DNA of 64,000 nucleotides from CAJBVW01 sp964457335 (GCA_964457335.1 CAYWGD010000011.1:37455-101454), one strand, 5' to 3'. Shown: positions 23,939 to 33,289, counted from the stretch's first letter. Notes: generated by a model from the sequence alone, not told the origin. Translations and numbers: made by a program.

Positions 23939-24703
23939 TTGCGCAGGATTCGATACCTCGGCCTCGATCTCGGCTGGACCCCGCGGGACAGCTCGGGTGG
24001 TGTGGTGCTCGAGCCGACCGAGGACGGCGGGGTGCGGTTGGTCTCGGCGGACTCGTTGCGCTCGCACGAGGACACGCTGCGGTGGATCACCCGCAACCGC
24101 GGGCGGGGGCAGGCCACGCTCGCGATCAACGCGCCGCTCATCGTGGAGAACCTCTCGGGCAGCCGGCCCTGTGATCGGCAGCTCCTGGAGCACTTCTCGC
24201 GCTACCGCATCGACGAGTACGCCAACAACACGGTGTCCGCGAGCCACCCGCGCACGATGGGCCGCGCGCTCATGCGCATGGGCTTCGACCCGAACCCGGC
24301 CGCGGAAGGCGACCGCATCGTGGAGACGCACACGCAGGCCGCCCAGGTGCTGCTCCTCGGCGTCGATCGCCCCATCCGCATGAAGTCCGGCCCCATCGGC
24401 GGCCGCAAGGAGTCGGTGGAGCGCCTGCGCGAGCTCATCGACGAGCGCCTGATGAACGGCGGCCCGCCGCGGCTCCACGAGTCGCCCGAGCTCGACCAGC
24501 TCATGAACGCGCACCTGCCCGACCTCAACGGCACGCGCCTCGGCGAGCTCGAAGAGCGCCTCGAGGCGCTCATCTGCGCCTACGTCGCGGCGTACCTGGG
24601 CCAGGTCGGCACCGACGGCTGCGCGTTCCTCGGGGACCTCGACCAGGGGTACATCCTCCTGCCGGATCCGTCGCGGCTGCAGCAGCAGCAGCCGCAGGAG
24701 TAG
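23939..24703 (+). CDS. DUF429-family protein
   Basis: 254 residues from TTG at 23939, with GGAGGG six bases upstream. YLGLDLGWTP at the start and TLAINAPLIVENLSG further in are typical of DUF429, a family with an RNase H-like fold predicted to be a nuclease. SRYRIDEYANN and ETHTQAAQVLLLG are its later conserved blocks. The acidic residues D11, the Asn/Asp positions near 65 and E128 could form a metal site, but activity is unproven. It lies nine bases after the aldehyde dehydrogenase. Confidence 0.72.
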   Translation: MRRIRYLGLDLGWTPRDSSGGVVLEPTEDGGVRLVSADSLRSHEDTLRWITRNRGRGQATLAINAPLIVENLSGSRPCDRQLLEHFSRYRIDEYANNTVSASHPRTMGRALMRMGFDPNPAAEGDRIVETHTQAAQVLLLGVDRPIRMKSGPIGGRKESVERLRELIDERLMNGGPPRLHESPELDQLMNAHLPDLNGTRLGELEERLEALICAYVAAYLGQVGTDGCAFLGDLDQGYILLPDPSRLQQQQPQE

Positions 24704-24777
24704 CGGAGGAACCGCGGACATCGAGGTGGCGGCCGGGGCGTGCGTGGTACTCTTCGCGACGCCATCCGGGGTGTGAC

Positions 24778-26613
24778 CTGGTCCGCGTCTTCCTCTCCTC
24801 CACCAGCACCGATCTGCAGGCGCATCGCAAGGCGGTACACGAGTCCCTGCTCCGCCTCGACTTCGGGACGGTCCGGATGGAGTCCTTCGGGGCCGATCCG
24901 GGCGCGCCGCTCGACGTCTGCCGGCAGAAAGTGCAGCAGGCCGAGCTCGTCGTCGTCATCGTCGCCCACCGCTACGGGTGGGTGCCGACGGCGCGGGAGG
25001 GAGGCGACGACTACCGCAGCATCACCTGGCACGAGGTGGAGGCCGCGGGGGGCCGGCCCGTGTTCGTGTACCTGGTCGACCCCGCCTACGAGTGGCCGCA
25101 CGGGCGGGAGACGGACCGGGTGGCCGAGGCGAGGTCCCCCGAGGAGGCGGTCGCGGTCTGGAAGAACGTGCTCGCCCTCCGGGAGCTCCGGAGCTTCTTG
25201 AGCGACAAGCGCGTGCGTTCGACGTTCACCTCCGCGGAGAACCTCGCCACGCAGGTCGTCGCCGACGTCTCGCGGTGGGTGATCGAGCACCATGCGTCTC
25301 CCCGCGCGCCGCTCGACCGCGCGGACGTGCAGGTGGTGGTGGGCAGCTTCCGCGACGCGGTCGAGCGCCTCGATGCGGACCGGGGGTTCCGGGAGTTCTG
25401 GCAGCGCTGGGAGCGCGACCGGCGCCGGGTCACCCCGGAGGACGCGATCGACGCGCTCACCGAGGTCCTCCGGCTCTGTCGCACGGCGTTCGGCGTACGC
25501 TCCGAGCGCGTGGTGCTCGTGGCCGACGCGCTGCTCGACGTCGCGCCCGCCAACGGCGAGGCCTGGCTCGCGCGGGGCGTCGCGATCGCGGGGGCCATCC
25601 GGAAGCAGGCCGAAGCCGAGGCGGCCGCCGGGGGGGTGAGCGAGCCGCTGCTCATGCGCAGCGCGGAGGCCCGCGACGCGCTGGTGCGCGCGACCGAGCT
25701 CCTGCCCGATGACCCGGATGCCTGGGGCTCCCTCGGCGGGCACCTCAAGCGCATGGCCGACTGGGCGGGCAGCGCGGAGGAGGGGGCCCGGCTCTCCGAG
25801 CGGATGCTCGCGTCGTACTGGCGCGGAGCGCAGCTGACGGATCACGCCTACCCGCTGCTCAACTTCATCGAGGAGCGCGCCGTCCGGGAGCCCACGCAGC
25901 CGCTGGTCCGGGGCCCGGAGGAGCGGCGCCGGCTCCAGAAGGCGCTCGCCCGGCGGGCGGCGCAGTACCAGAAGCAGGTCGACGCGCCCTGGGCGGCGTT
26001 CGACGTGGCGCGGGGCTACCACTACCTCGAGCCCAACCTCGCCCGCTTCCTGAGCGACCTCCAGGCGGGCATCCGCGATGCGCGGCGCGTCGCCCCCCTC
26101 CTCGACGACCCCGACGACCCGTGGATGTTGCGGACCGCCGAGGAGTCCCTCGTCCGGCTGAAGAAGGCGCAGGTGCCCGTGAGGGGGCTCGACGAGGGCA
26201 TCGCGCTCTTGAGGAACGCCGCGGCGTCGGGGCGCTGGCTCGCGCGCGACGAGGCGGCCCTCCGCACCACGGACGCCGTGGAGAAGGCGGTCCTCGAGCT
26301 CCGCCTCGAGCTCGGCCGCCTGGGCACGAAGGGCGACACGTCCCGCGCGGAGCTCCTCGCCGCGGTCGAGAAGCTCGCCGCCGAGCCGATCACCGAGGCG
26401 GAGCTCCAGCAGTTCGAGGCCCACGCCGGAGAGCTCGGGGGCGTGCCGGCGGACGGGGAGCGCCGCGAGCTCGCGCTCGCCCTCTGGAAGATCGGCGGGA
26501 AGGAGGGGCTGAAGACGCTCGCCGGCTTCATCCCCGTGCCGGGCGCCGGTCCGCTCGTCTCGATGCTGTTGGAGGCGATCGAGCTGTTCGTCGAGCGAAA
26601 GAAGAAGAAGTAG
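24778..26613 (+). CDS. DUF4062-domain protein with helical repeats
   Basis: Up to 611 residues. VRVFLSSTSTDLQAHRKAVH followed by VVVIVAHRYGWVP is a DUF4062 domain, a TIR-like alpha/beta fold common at the front of STAND and effector proteins. No NTPase motif follows; the middle 300 residues are helical (TPR-like segments around AWLARGVAIAGAIRK and DDPDAWGSLGGHLKRM). The end has a glycine-rich hydrophobic segment (LKTLAGFIPVPGAGPLVSML) and a KKKK tail. The first ATG, 24877, would cut off the first strand. The frame is open upstream but offers no ATG, GTG or TTG, so CTG 24778 is chosen. A TACTCT at 24748-24753 may be its promoter. Confidence 0.7.
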   Translation: MVRVFLSSTSTDLQAHRKAVHESLLRLDFGTVRMESFGADPGAPLDVCRQKVQQAELVVVIVAHRYGWVPTAREGGDDYRSITWHEVEAAGGRPVFVYLVDPAYEWPHGRETDRVAEARSPEEAVAVWKNVLALRELRSFLSDKRVRSTFTSAENLATQVVADVSRWVIEHHASPRAPLDRADVQVVVGSFRDAVERLDADRGFREFWQRWERDRRRVTPEDAIDALTEVLRLCRTAFGVRSERVVLVADALLDVAPANGEAWLARGVAIAGAIRKQAEAEAAAGGVSEPLLMRSAEARDALVRATELLPDDPDAWGSLGGHLKRMADWAGSAEEGARLSERMLASYWRGAQLTDHAYPLLNFIEERAVREPTQPLVRGPEERRRLQKALARRAAQYQKQVDAPWAAFDVARGYHYLEPNLARFLSDLQAGIRDARRVAPLLDDPDDPWMLRTAEESLVRLKKAQVPVRGLDEGIALLRNAAASGRWLARDEAALRTTDAVEKAVLELRLELGRLGTKGDTSRAELLAAVEKLAAEPITEAELQQFEAHAGELGGVPADGERRELALALWKIGGKEGLKTLAGFIPVPGAGPLVSMLLEAIELFVERKKKK

Positions 26614-26718
26614 GCGCGACCGGGCTCGCATCACAGCAGCGCGAGGCGACCGGAGGGCGACGCGGGCGCGAGAGCGCGGCGGGCCGGAGGCCACGAGGGG
26701 CGTTCGGGGCCCGCGTCG

Positions 26719-26743
26719 GTCGGCCGGCGCGCAGCCGGCCGAC
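26719..26743. terminator. GC-rich hairpin between convergent genes
   Basis: GTCGGCCGGC, five-base loop, GCCGGCCGAC: perfect ten-base-pair stem in the 205-base gap between the DUF4062 gene and the MEDS gene that ends opposite it. Confidence 0.5.
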
Positions 26744-26777
26744 GGAGGGCCTCCGGCCCGACCCCGCAGGGCGCCGA

Positions 26778-26797
26778 CCCCGCCGTCTTCGGCGGGG
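26778..26797. terminator. Second hairpin between convergent genes
   Basis: CCCCGCCG, loop TCTT, CGGCGGGG: perfect eight-base-pair stem close to the end of the minus-strand MEDS gene. Together with the stem at 26719 it probably ends transcription from both sides. Confidence 0.5.
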
Positions 26798-26818
26798 GCG
26801 CGCCCAGATCGGCCCGAG

Positions 26819-27571
26819 CTACCGGACCTTGGCCCGCGCGAGCGCGAGGACGCGGCCCCAGGTCGACGGCATCTGCTCCTTGAGCCAGAGGAGCCGCGCG
26901 AAGGGGAGGGGGAGCTCCGCCGTGAGGGGCACGGCGGCGTCGGCCAGCGACCAGGCCATGCCCGTCATGCGGGCGCCGAGCACCTCGGCGACCGCGGACT
27001 CGACGACCGCCCCGAGCTCGGCGGCGTCCTCGAGCTCGAGCACGTGGGAGTGGAGCGCGCAGACGGCCTGGAGCTCCCCGTCGTAGACGGACGCGTCGAG
27101 CGGATCGGCCCGGTAGGAGCAGAGCAGGTTGAGGCGCGTGTCGTTGCGGGTCGCGTCGCACCAGCGGCGCTCGAGGTCCGTGAACAGCGCGGGGTGGCCG
27201 GCCTTCAGGAGGCGGTCGGGGCCTTCGCCCCACACCGTGACGCCCCGGGCGCCGCGCGCGCGCAGGCTGGCGACCAGGGAGCGGAAGCTCTCCCACATGC
27301 CGTCGACCGAGGCCGGCGAGGCGGCGAGGGACCGCTGGACCAGCTCGTCGGCGTCCGCGAGGACGAGGCGGCCCGCGGCGAGCGCGGCGTCCACGTCGAA
27401 GCCGGACTCGCGGAGGCGGCCGACCAGCGGCGCCCGGTTGGCGCGCGCGGGCACGAGGATCGCGGGCTCGCCGCGCTCCAGGCCCTGGAGCGCGAAGGCC
27501 GCCACGCAGCCGACGAGGTGCTCCGCCGTCCGGTACACGTGCAGGCCGTGCCGACGGCAGGCCCCCGTCAC
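26819..27571 (-). CDS. MEDS-domain sensor protein, second of a pair
   Basis: 250 residues from GTG at 27571, which overlaps the TGA of the upstream MEDS gene (GTGA). HGLHVYRTAEHLVGCVAAFA, then LERGEPAILV and GRLVLADADELV match the MEDS (DcmR sensory) domain, a RecA-like fold found in regulators of one-carbon metabolism in methanogens and methylotrophs and, widely, beside histidine kinases. No DNA-binding or kinase domain is attached. It probably acts with its neighbour as a two-subunit sensor; the ligand is unknown. Confidence 0.72.
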   Translation of the reverse strand: MTGACRRHGLHVYRTAEHLVGCVAAFALQGLERGEPAILVPARANRAPLVGRLRESGFDVDAALAAGRLVLADADELVQRSLAASPASVDGMWESFRSLVASLRARGARGVTVWGEGPDRLLKAGHPALFTDLERRWCDATRNDTRLNLLCSYRADPLDASVYDGELQAVCALHSHVLELEDAAELGAVVESAVAEVLGARMTGMAWSLADAAVPLTAELPLPFARLLWLKEQMPSTWGRVLALARAKVR

Positions 27572-28368
27572 GGCGCCTCCGAGAGCGCGCGGAGGACGGC
27601 CTCGGCGGCGTCGCCGGCGTAGATCTCGTCCCAGGCCCCGCGCCGGTGCACCACGCCGCAGTCGTGCTCGCGCAGCGTGGCGGCGAGCCGGTCCGGCGGC
27701 ACCTCGCCCAGGGCGAACGTGCAGAGCGCGACCAGGTTCGACGCGGACATCGCCGGCCCGAGCGCGTGCTCGTACGCGACGAGGGCGCTCCACTCGGCGT
27801 CGCCCCGCTGCCGCGCGGTCGCGTCGCCGCAGAACCGGAGCCCGGTGAACCCCGCCGCGCGCGCCTCCAGCTCCTTGGACCGCCAGGTCGCGATCACGTC
27901 CTGGGCGGGCCGCGGCGCGCCGCTCGCGTCCTCGTGGAGCTCACCCTGGTCGAACAGGAGGAGCCGGCCGTCCGAGAGCGTGTCCCCGAGCCCGGCGTCG
28001 CGGATGGCGTCCCGCGCGGCGTCGGGCGTGAGCCACTCGGGCAGGACCCACGCGCAGCGCTGGCCCGCCTCGAGGCCGGCGGCGAGGAAGGCGGGCACGA
28101 AGGCCAGGCACTCGTCCGGCGTGCGGTAGAAGTGGCAGATGTGGCTGCCCGCGCCGCGGCGCGAGATCGCGCGGGCGTCGAGCTCCTGCGCGACCGAGAT
28201 CACGCCGTGCCGCAGGAAGCAGAGGAGCAGCTCGGCCAGCATCGGCTCGTCGAGCCGCGCCTCGTGGATGCGGAACTCCGGCGGGAAGTAGCGGGAGAGG
28301 CCCGCGACGTCGTGGCGGTCGGGGGGGATCCCCGCCGCGACCAGCCGCGCGCGCAGCTCCTGCTCCAT
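27568..28368 (-). CDS. MEDS-domain sensor protein, first of a pair
   Basis: 266 residues. The first 90 are a small helical N-terminal domain (MEQELRARLVAAGIPPDRHD, LLLCFLRHGVISVAQEL). From about 93, HICHFYRTPDECLAFVPAF, QRCAWVLPEWL, GRLLLFDQGELH and GLRFCGDAT follow the MEDS pattern. The His-Phe-Tyr block is the most conserved part of that family. The ATG at 28368 is chosen; an upstream in-frame start would add arginine-rich residues. It is co-transcribed with 26819-27571 through a GTGA overlap. The two share the fold but only modest identity. Confidence 0.72.
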   Translation of the reverse strand: MEQELRARLVAAGIPPDRHDVAGLSRYFPPEFRIHEARLDEPMLAELLLCFLRHGVISVAQELDARAISRRGAGSHICHFYRTPDECLAFVPAFLAAGLEAGQRCAWVLPEWLTPDAARDAIRDAGLGDTLSDGRLLLFDQGELHEDASGAPRPAQDVIATWRSKELEARAAGFTGLRFCGDATARQRGDAEWSALVAYEHALGPAMSASNLVALCTFALGEVPPDRLAATLREHDCGVVHRRGAWDEIYAGDAAEAVLRALSEAP

Positions 28369-28453
28369 CGCATTCGACCCTTTCCCCGAAGCGGAGGGGG
28401 TGCCCGTAGCATTTCGGCGTCGCAATCGCACTATTTCGACCGTCGAAGGCGGA

Positions 28454-29203
28454 TCAGTCGCGCCGCGCGCTCTGCATCACCGCGAACGCCGCGCCCTGCG
28501 GGTCGGCGAACACGGCGAAACGGCCGACGTTCGGGATGTCGGCCGGCCCGTGGAGCACCTGCCCGCCGAGCTCCTTCACCTTGCCGGCGGTGGCGTCCGT
28601 GTCCTCGACGTCGACGTAGACGAGCCAGTGCGGGGGCACGCCGGGGGGAGCGCGCATGATGCCCGCGTCGTGGGCGTGCCCGACGCCGTAGTAGGTGCCC
28701 ATCGGGCCCATGTCCCACTCCTGCGGGGCCGGCCAGCCGAGCAGCTCGTTGTAGAAGGCCAGCGCGGCCTCCGGGTCGGGCGTGTCGAGCTCCGACCAGG
28801 AGATGTTGGTGGCGCCCTTCGGGAACGTGGGCTTGGGCTGCTCGTTCTCGTGCTGCAAGAGCCCGAACGCCGCGCCCTGCGGGTCGGCGACGACGGCGTA
28901 GCGGCCCACGCCCGGGATGGGCATCGGGGGCGCGTACACGCGGCCGCCGCGCTCCTGGAGCTTCGCGAGCGTGCCGTCGATGTCGTCGGTGGTGAGCACG
29001 GAGAGCCAGTGGCTGGGGGAGGGGTCCCCGGCCGGCTTCTGCGCGATGCCGCCGATGCCGAAGCCCGCCACGTGGAGGATGGGGTAGCCGGGCGCGAAGT
29101 CGACCTCGCGCGTCTCCCAGCCGAACAGCTGGGTGTAGAACGCGCGGGCCGCCGCGACGTCGGTGGTCATCAGATCGAACCACGTGAACTTGCCGGTGCT
29201 CAT
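28454..29203 (-). CDS. VOC-superfamily protein with two glyoxalase-like modules
   Basis: 249 residues built from two similar halves. The first begins FTWFDLMTTDVAAARAFYTQ and ends ADPQGAAFGLLQ, and the second begins ISWSELDTPDPEAALAFYNE and ends ADPQGAAFAVMQ. Each half is a beta-alpha-beta-beta-beta module of the vicinal oxygen chelate superfamily (glyoxalase, dioxygenase, resistance proteins). Metal ligands are not obvious in every expected position, so it may bind rather than convert its ligand. GAGGT lies six bases before the ATG at 29203. A single-module relative is at 37289. Confidence 0.8.
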   Translation of the reverse strand: MSTGKFTWFDLMTTDVAAARAFYTQLFGWETREVDFAPGYPILHVAGFGIGGIAQKPAGDPSPSHWLSVLTTDDIDGTLAKLQERGGRVYAPPMPIPGVGRYAVVADPQGAAFGLLQHENEQPKPTFPKGATNISWSELDTPDPEAALAFYNELLGWPAPQEWDMGPMGTYYGVGHAHDAGIMRAPPGVPPHWLVYVDVEDTDATAGKVKELGGQVLHGPADIPNVGRFAVFADPQGAAFAVMQSARRD

Positions 29204-29354
29204 GGGACCTCGAAGGGTGTACGGGGTAGCCCGTAGCTCTGCCGTGGGCAATGCCGCTCGCTCGCGACCCCGCCGAACCCCGCATCCGGGGGGGCCCGCC
29301 CGGCATGCGCCCCCGACACCTCCATGTTAGACGGCCGGCTTCCCGAGGTCCGGC

Positions 29355-31853
29355 ATGCCCAGCTTCCTGACTGACAAGAGCCTCGAAGGCGAGGCCCGTT
29401 TCGGCGGCTGGGCGCTGGCGAAGCGCCGCGCGTTCGCGGAGCCCGGCACCGAGCCGAACTACGCGCCGGACCGTGGCTACCGCCTCGAGCACGTCGCGCT
29501 CGACCTCGCGATCGACCCGGTGGCCCGCACCATGCGCGGCGTCGCGCGCGTCCGCTTCGGCGCGCTCCCCGGGCAGACGGGCTGGTACACCCTCGATCTC
29601 GACGAGGTCACGGTGGATGCGGTGACCACCCCCGACGGCGCCGCCCACGGCTGGCGCCACGCCGACGGCAAGCTGCACGTCGCGCCCGCCGCCGAGGTCG
29701 TCGTGCGCTGGCACGGCTCGCCGCGCCGCGGGCTCTGGTTCGTGGGCCCCACCGCCGCCGAGCCGAACCGCGCCCCCGAGGCCTGGACCCAGTGCCAGGA
29801 CGAGGACGGGCACTTCCTGTTCCCGTGCTTCGACCACCCCTCCGTCAAGCATCCCTGGACCATCCGGATCACCGCGCCCGAGGGCTACGGGACGATCTCG
29901 AACGGGCGGCTCGCGTCGCGCGTGGGCAACACCTGGACGTGGGAGCAGGCCGAGCCGATGCCGGCCTACCTCGTCACGGTGGTCGTCCTGAAGATGGACG
30001 TCTACGAGGAGGAGTGGGACGGCATCCCGGTCCGCTACGCCGTGCCCGCGGGCACGCCCGAGGCGCTCGTCACCCGCACGTTCGGGCGCACGCCCGCGAT
30101 GGTCGCGCACCTCTCCACGATCTTCGGGCGCTACCCCTGGCCCCGCTACGACCAGGTCGTCGTCCACGACTTCATCTTCGGCGGCATGGAGAACGTCGCC
30201 GCCACCACGCTCACCGACCTCGTGCTCATGGACGACACGGCGGCGCTGGACGGCGACCTCGACGACCTGATCGTCCACGAGCTGGCGCACCAGTGGTTCG
30301 GCGACCTCGTCACCTGCGTCGACTGGTCGCAGGGCTGGCTCAACGAGGGCTGGGCCACGTGGACGGAGCACCTCTGGGCGCGCGTCGACAAGGGCGTCGA
30401 CGAGGCCGACTGGCACCTCTTCGAGCACCTCGGGAACTACCTCGGCGAGGACGGCGCGCGGTACCGCCGGCCCATCGTGAGCTACCACTTCAAGGCGCCG
30501 ATCGATCTCTTCGACCGGCACCTCTACGAGAAGGCGGCGCTCGTGATCCACACGCTCCGCCACACGCTCGGCGACGAGCCCTTCTGGGCGGGCGTGCGGC
30601 TGTACCTCGAGCGGCACCGCTTCGGCACGGTCCACACCCGCGACTTCCAGCGCGCGCTGGAGGACGCGACCGGCCGCAACCTCGACCGCTTCTTCGCACA
30701 GTGGATCCACGGCGCCGGGCACCCCCAGCTCACCGTCGGGCTCGAGCACGCCGACGGGCAGCTCACCGTGAAGGTGAAGCAGACGCAGGAGGGCGACGGC
30801 GTCGCACCCGCCTTCCACCTGCCGCTCGTGGTGGCGTTCGGCGACCGCCGCGTCACGCTCAAGCTCGACGCGCGCGAGCGCGCCTACGTGCTGCCCTGCG
30901 AGGAGCGGCCCGCCTTCGTGCGCGTCGACCCCGACTTCGCCGTGCTCGCCGAGATCAAGCTCGAGGCGCCCCGTTCGATGCTCGCGGCGGCGCTCGCGGG
31001 TGATCCCAACGTGATCGGCCGGGTCCGCGCGGCCCGCGCGCTCGCGGAGGAGGGCTCCGTCGAGGCCGAGACGGCGCTGATCGCGGCGCTGAGCGGCGAC
31101 CGGTTCTGGGGCGTCCGCGCCGAGGTCGCGGACCTGCTCGCGGCCCGCGGCGGCCCCCGCGCGGCCCAGGCGTTGATCGCGGCGCTCGGCGACGCGAACC
31201 CGAAGGCCCGGCGGCGCATCGTCGCGGCGCTCGGGGCGGTGCGGCGGCCCGAGGCCGCGGCTGCGCTCGCGGCGCTCCCGGCGGACGTGTCCGCGCAGGT
31301 CCGGGGCGAGGTCGCGCGGTCGCTCGGCCGGCTCCGGGCGCCCGACGCGCGCGCGGCGTGCGAGGCCCTGCTCGATGAGCCGTCCTGGGGCGAGGTGCTC
31401 CGGGCGCGCGCCATCGAGGGGCTCGGCAACCTGCGCGACGGGAGCGTGCTCGCCACGCTGATCGCCCAGACCGGCGACGACCGGCCGCCCCGCGCCCGCG
31501 CGGCCGCGTGCGCGGCCCTCGCGAAGCTCGGCGACGAGGTCGAGTCCACCCGGCTCCAGGCCGTCGAGCGGCTGGTCGAGCTCGCGGAGGACGCGAACTT
31601 CCGGGTGCAGGTGGCCGCCATCAACGCGCTCGGCACCCTCCGCGATCCGCGCGCGCTCGGTGTGCTCGGCCGCATCCACGGCTCGGCGGGGGACGGCCGC
31701 TGCCGCCGCCTCGCGTACGAGGCGATGGCGAACATCAACGAGGGGCGCACCTCCGAGGCGGGCCTCGCGACGATGCGTGGTCAGCTCGAGGCGTTCGTCG
31801 AGGAGAATCGGAAGCTCCTCGACCGCGTCCGGAAGCTCGAGGACCGCGCGTAG
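29355..31853 (+). CDS. M1-family zinc aminopeptidase with C-terminal HEAT repeats
   Basis: 832 residues. GGMENVAATT (about 276-285) is the exopeptidase signature that binds the free N-terminus, and HELAHQWFGDL gives zinc ligands H308 and H312 with catalytic E309; E331 in NEGWATW is the third ligand. From about residue 545 the protein is a series of HEAT/PBS-lyase-type repeats (AARALAEEGSVEAETALIAA, LADANPKARRRIVAAL-like), in place of the usual ERAP domain. It cleaves N-terminal residues from peptides, and the repeats may dock partners or long substrates. No signal peptide is present. GAGGT precedes the ATG. Confidence 0.92.
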   Translation: MPSFLTDKSLEGEARFGGWALAKRRAFAEPGTEPNYAPDRGYRLEHVALDLAIDPVARTMRGVARVRFGALPGQTGWYTLDLDEVTVDAVTTPDGAAHGWRHADGKLHVAPAAEVVVRWHGSPRRGLWFVGPTAAEPNRAPEAWTQCQDEDGHFLFPCFDHPSVKHPWTIRITAPEGYGTISNGRLASRVGNTWTWEQAEPMPAYLVTVVVLKMDVYEEEWDGIPVRYAVPAGTPEALVTRTFGRTPAMVAHLSTIFGRYPWPRYDQVVVHDFIFGGMENVAATTLTDLVLMDDTAALDGDLDDLIVHELAHQWFGDLVTCVDWSQGWLNEGWATWTEHLWARVDKGVDEADWHLFEHLGNYLGEDGARYRRPIVSYHFKAPIDLFDRHLYEKAALVIHTLRHTLGDEPFWAGVRLYLERHRFGTVHTRDFQRALEDATGRNLDRFFAQWIHGAGHPQLTVGLEHADGQLTVKVKQTQEGDGVAPAFHLPLVVAFGDRRVTLKLDARERAYVLPCEERPAFVRVDPDFAVLAEIKLEAPRSMLAAALAGDPNVIGRVRAARALAEEGSVEAETALIAALSGDRFWGVRAEVADLLAARGGPRAAQALIAALGDANPKARRRIVAALGAVRRPEAAAALAALPADVSAQVRGEVARSLGRLRAPDARAACEALLDEPSWGEVLRARAIEGLGNLRDGSVLATLIAQTGDDRPPRARAAACAALAKLGDEVESTRLQAVERLVELAEDANFRVQVAAINALGTLRDPRALGVLGRIHGSAGDGRCRRLAYEAMANINEGRTSEAGLATMRGQLEAFVEENRKLLDRVRKLEDRA

Positions 31854-32005
31854 CGCGCGGGTGGGCGACGTGACGCGAGCGCGACGGGGAACCCGGCGCC
31901 GCGCCCCCGGACCCCGGCGGTGACCTCTCGCTCCGGTAGCCCGTCCCGCCGGTCGGTGGTCCGTCCACCGGTCCATCGCTCGCCGGCGAGATAGGTCCCA
32001 CCACG

Positions 32006-33289
32006 ATGATCACGCTGCACGACCGCCTCGCGGAGCTCGGGGCGCACCCCAGGGCCGTCCCCTGGACGATCCGGCTGCACAGCGGCTACTCGTCCTCGGG
32101 CATGGCGCGGGACTACGTGTTGTTCGCGCCTCCGAGCGCGGACGCGGCCCGCTACGTCCTCGCCCGCCTGCACAACGCCGTCCTCCTCTCGAACCCGGCC
32201 GCCGCCGAGCTCGAGGCCCCCGTGGAGCCCGAGAAGCTCGAGCCGCTCTTCTCACAGCTGAAGGCGATCCACCACGTCGGGCTCTTCCTCGCGGGGGAGG
32301 CGATCCGCCCCACGCGCCCCGACTTCGACCTGCCCAGCATCGACGTGCCCGTCCACATGGTCCCGGGCGAGGGCCTCGCCGCCGGCCTCGACATCGGCGG
32401 CACGGGCATGAAGGCCTGCGTCCTGCGGGACATGCACCTGTTGCGCGTCGCGTCCGCCCCCACGTGGCCGGACGGCGAGGCGGGCATCGACTCCATCGTC
32501 CGCCGCGCGCGCGCGCTGGTCGAAGAGGTCGCGCAGGGCGAGCGCGTCGGCTCCCTCGGTATCGGCTTCGCGTCCCCGATGGGCGTCGACGGGCGGGTGA
32601 TCGAGCTCTCGACCGTCATGCGCCAGAAGGTGGGCGACGTGCACGCCTTCGACGGCTTCGCCGGCCGCGTCGCGAGCGGGCTCGTGGACGGACCCGTGGC
32701 GATGTTCAACGATCTCGCCAACCTGGGCCGGCACCTCTCGGCGCAGGGCGTGCGGCGCATGGTGCGCCTCCAGATCGGCACGAGCTTCGGTGGCTGCTGG
32801 ATCGACGCCAACGGCACGGTGTACGCCACCGAGATGGGCCGCCTCGTCGTCGACGCCGGGCCCGACGCGGTGCCGCACCCCTACCTGCCCCTCGCCGGCG
32901 CCGCGCGGGCGTACCTGTCCAACCGCGGCGTGGCCGAGGACCTCGGGCGGCGCCTCGGCGAGACGATCGACCAGCGCACGGCCGGCCACCGGCTCCGCGA
33001 GGTGCTCGCGGCCGGGGATCCGCGCGGCGTCGCGGCGCTCGACCGGATGGCCGAGACGATGCGCGGCGTGGTCGCGGAGCTGCACGCGGTGCTGCCCGGG
33101 GTGACGACCGTGGAGTGCGGCGGTTCGATGCTGCAGGGGCCCGCCGGGAAGGGGCTCGCGGCGCGCCTCGAAGAGGGGCTCCCCGTCGAGTTCCGCGTGT
33201 CCAACCAGCCCGGGCACGACGGCGCGGTGGCCGCGGCGATGGCGCCGCGTGTCGCCGCGAGGCTGAAGGGGCTCAAGCGGGTGGGATAG
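32006..33289 (+). CDS. ROK-like sugar kinase-fold protein with extra N-terminal domain
   Basis: 427 residues. From about 126, GLDIGGTGMKACVL is the phosphate-1 loop of the actin-like ATPase fold in ROK kinases and regulators, followed by LGIGFASPMG and MFNDLANLG with a catalytic-type Asp, and VRLQIGTSFGGCW as the second phosphate loop. The first 120 residues (LHDRLAELGAHPRAVPW, IRLHSGYSSSGMARDY) are not part of ROK proteins and are not recognised. The ROK zinc motif is not evident, so sugar phosphorylation is possible but unproved. Next gene is the App1-like phosphatase 24 bases on. Confidence 0.68.
   Translation: MITLHDRLAELGAHPRAVPWTIRLHSGYSSSGMARDYVLFAPPSADAARYVLARLHNAVLLSNPAAAELEAPVEPEKLEPLFSQLKAIHHVGLFLAGEAIRPTRPDFDLPSIDVPVHMVPGEGLAAGLDIGGTGMKACVLRDMHLLRVASAPTWPDGEAGIDSIVRRARALVEEVAQGERVGSLGIGFASPMGVDGRVIELSTVMRQKVGDVHAFDGFAGRVASGLVDGPVAMFNDLANLGRHLSAQGVRRMVRLQIGTSFGGCWIDANGTVYATEMGRLVVDAGPDAVPHPYLPLAGAARAYLSNRGVAEDLGRRLGETIDQRTAGHRLREVLAAGDPRGVAALDRMAETMRGVVAELHAVLPGVTTVECGGSMLQGPAGKGLAARLEEGLPVEFRVSNQPGHDGAVAAAMAPRVAARLKGLKRVG

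Noticed and set aside
19853..24721. Open frame of 1622 codons opposite kinase, aldehyde dehydrogenase and DUF429 genes
   Set aside because: Spans three genes that are well supported on the other strand; no recognisable domain.
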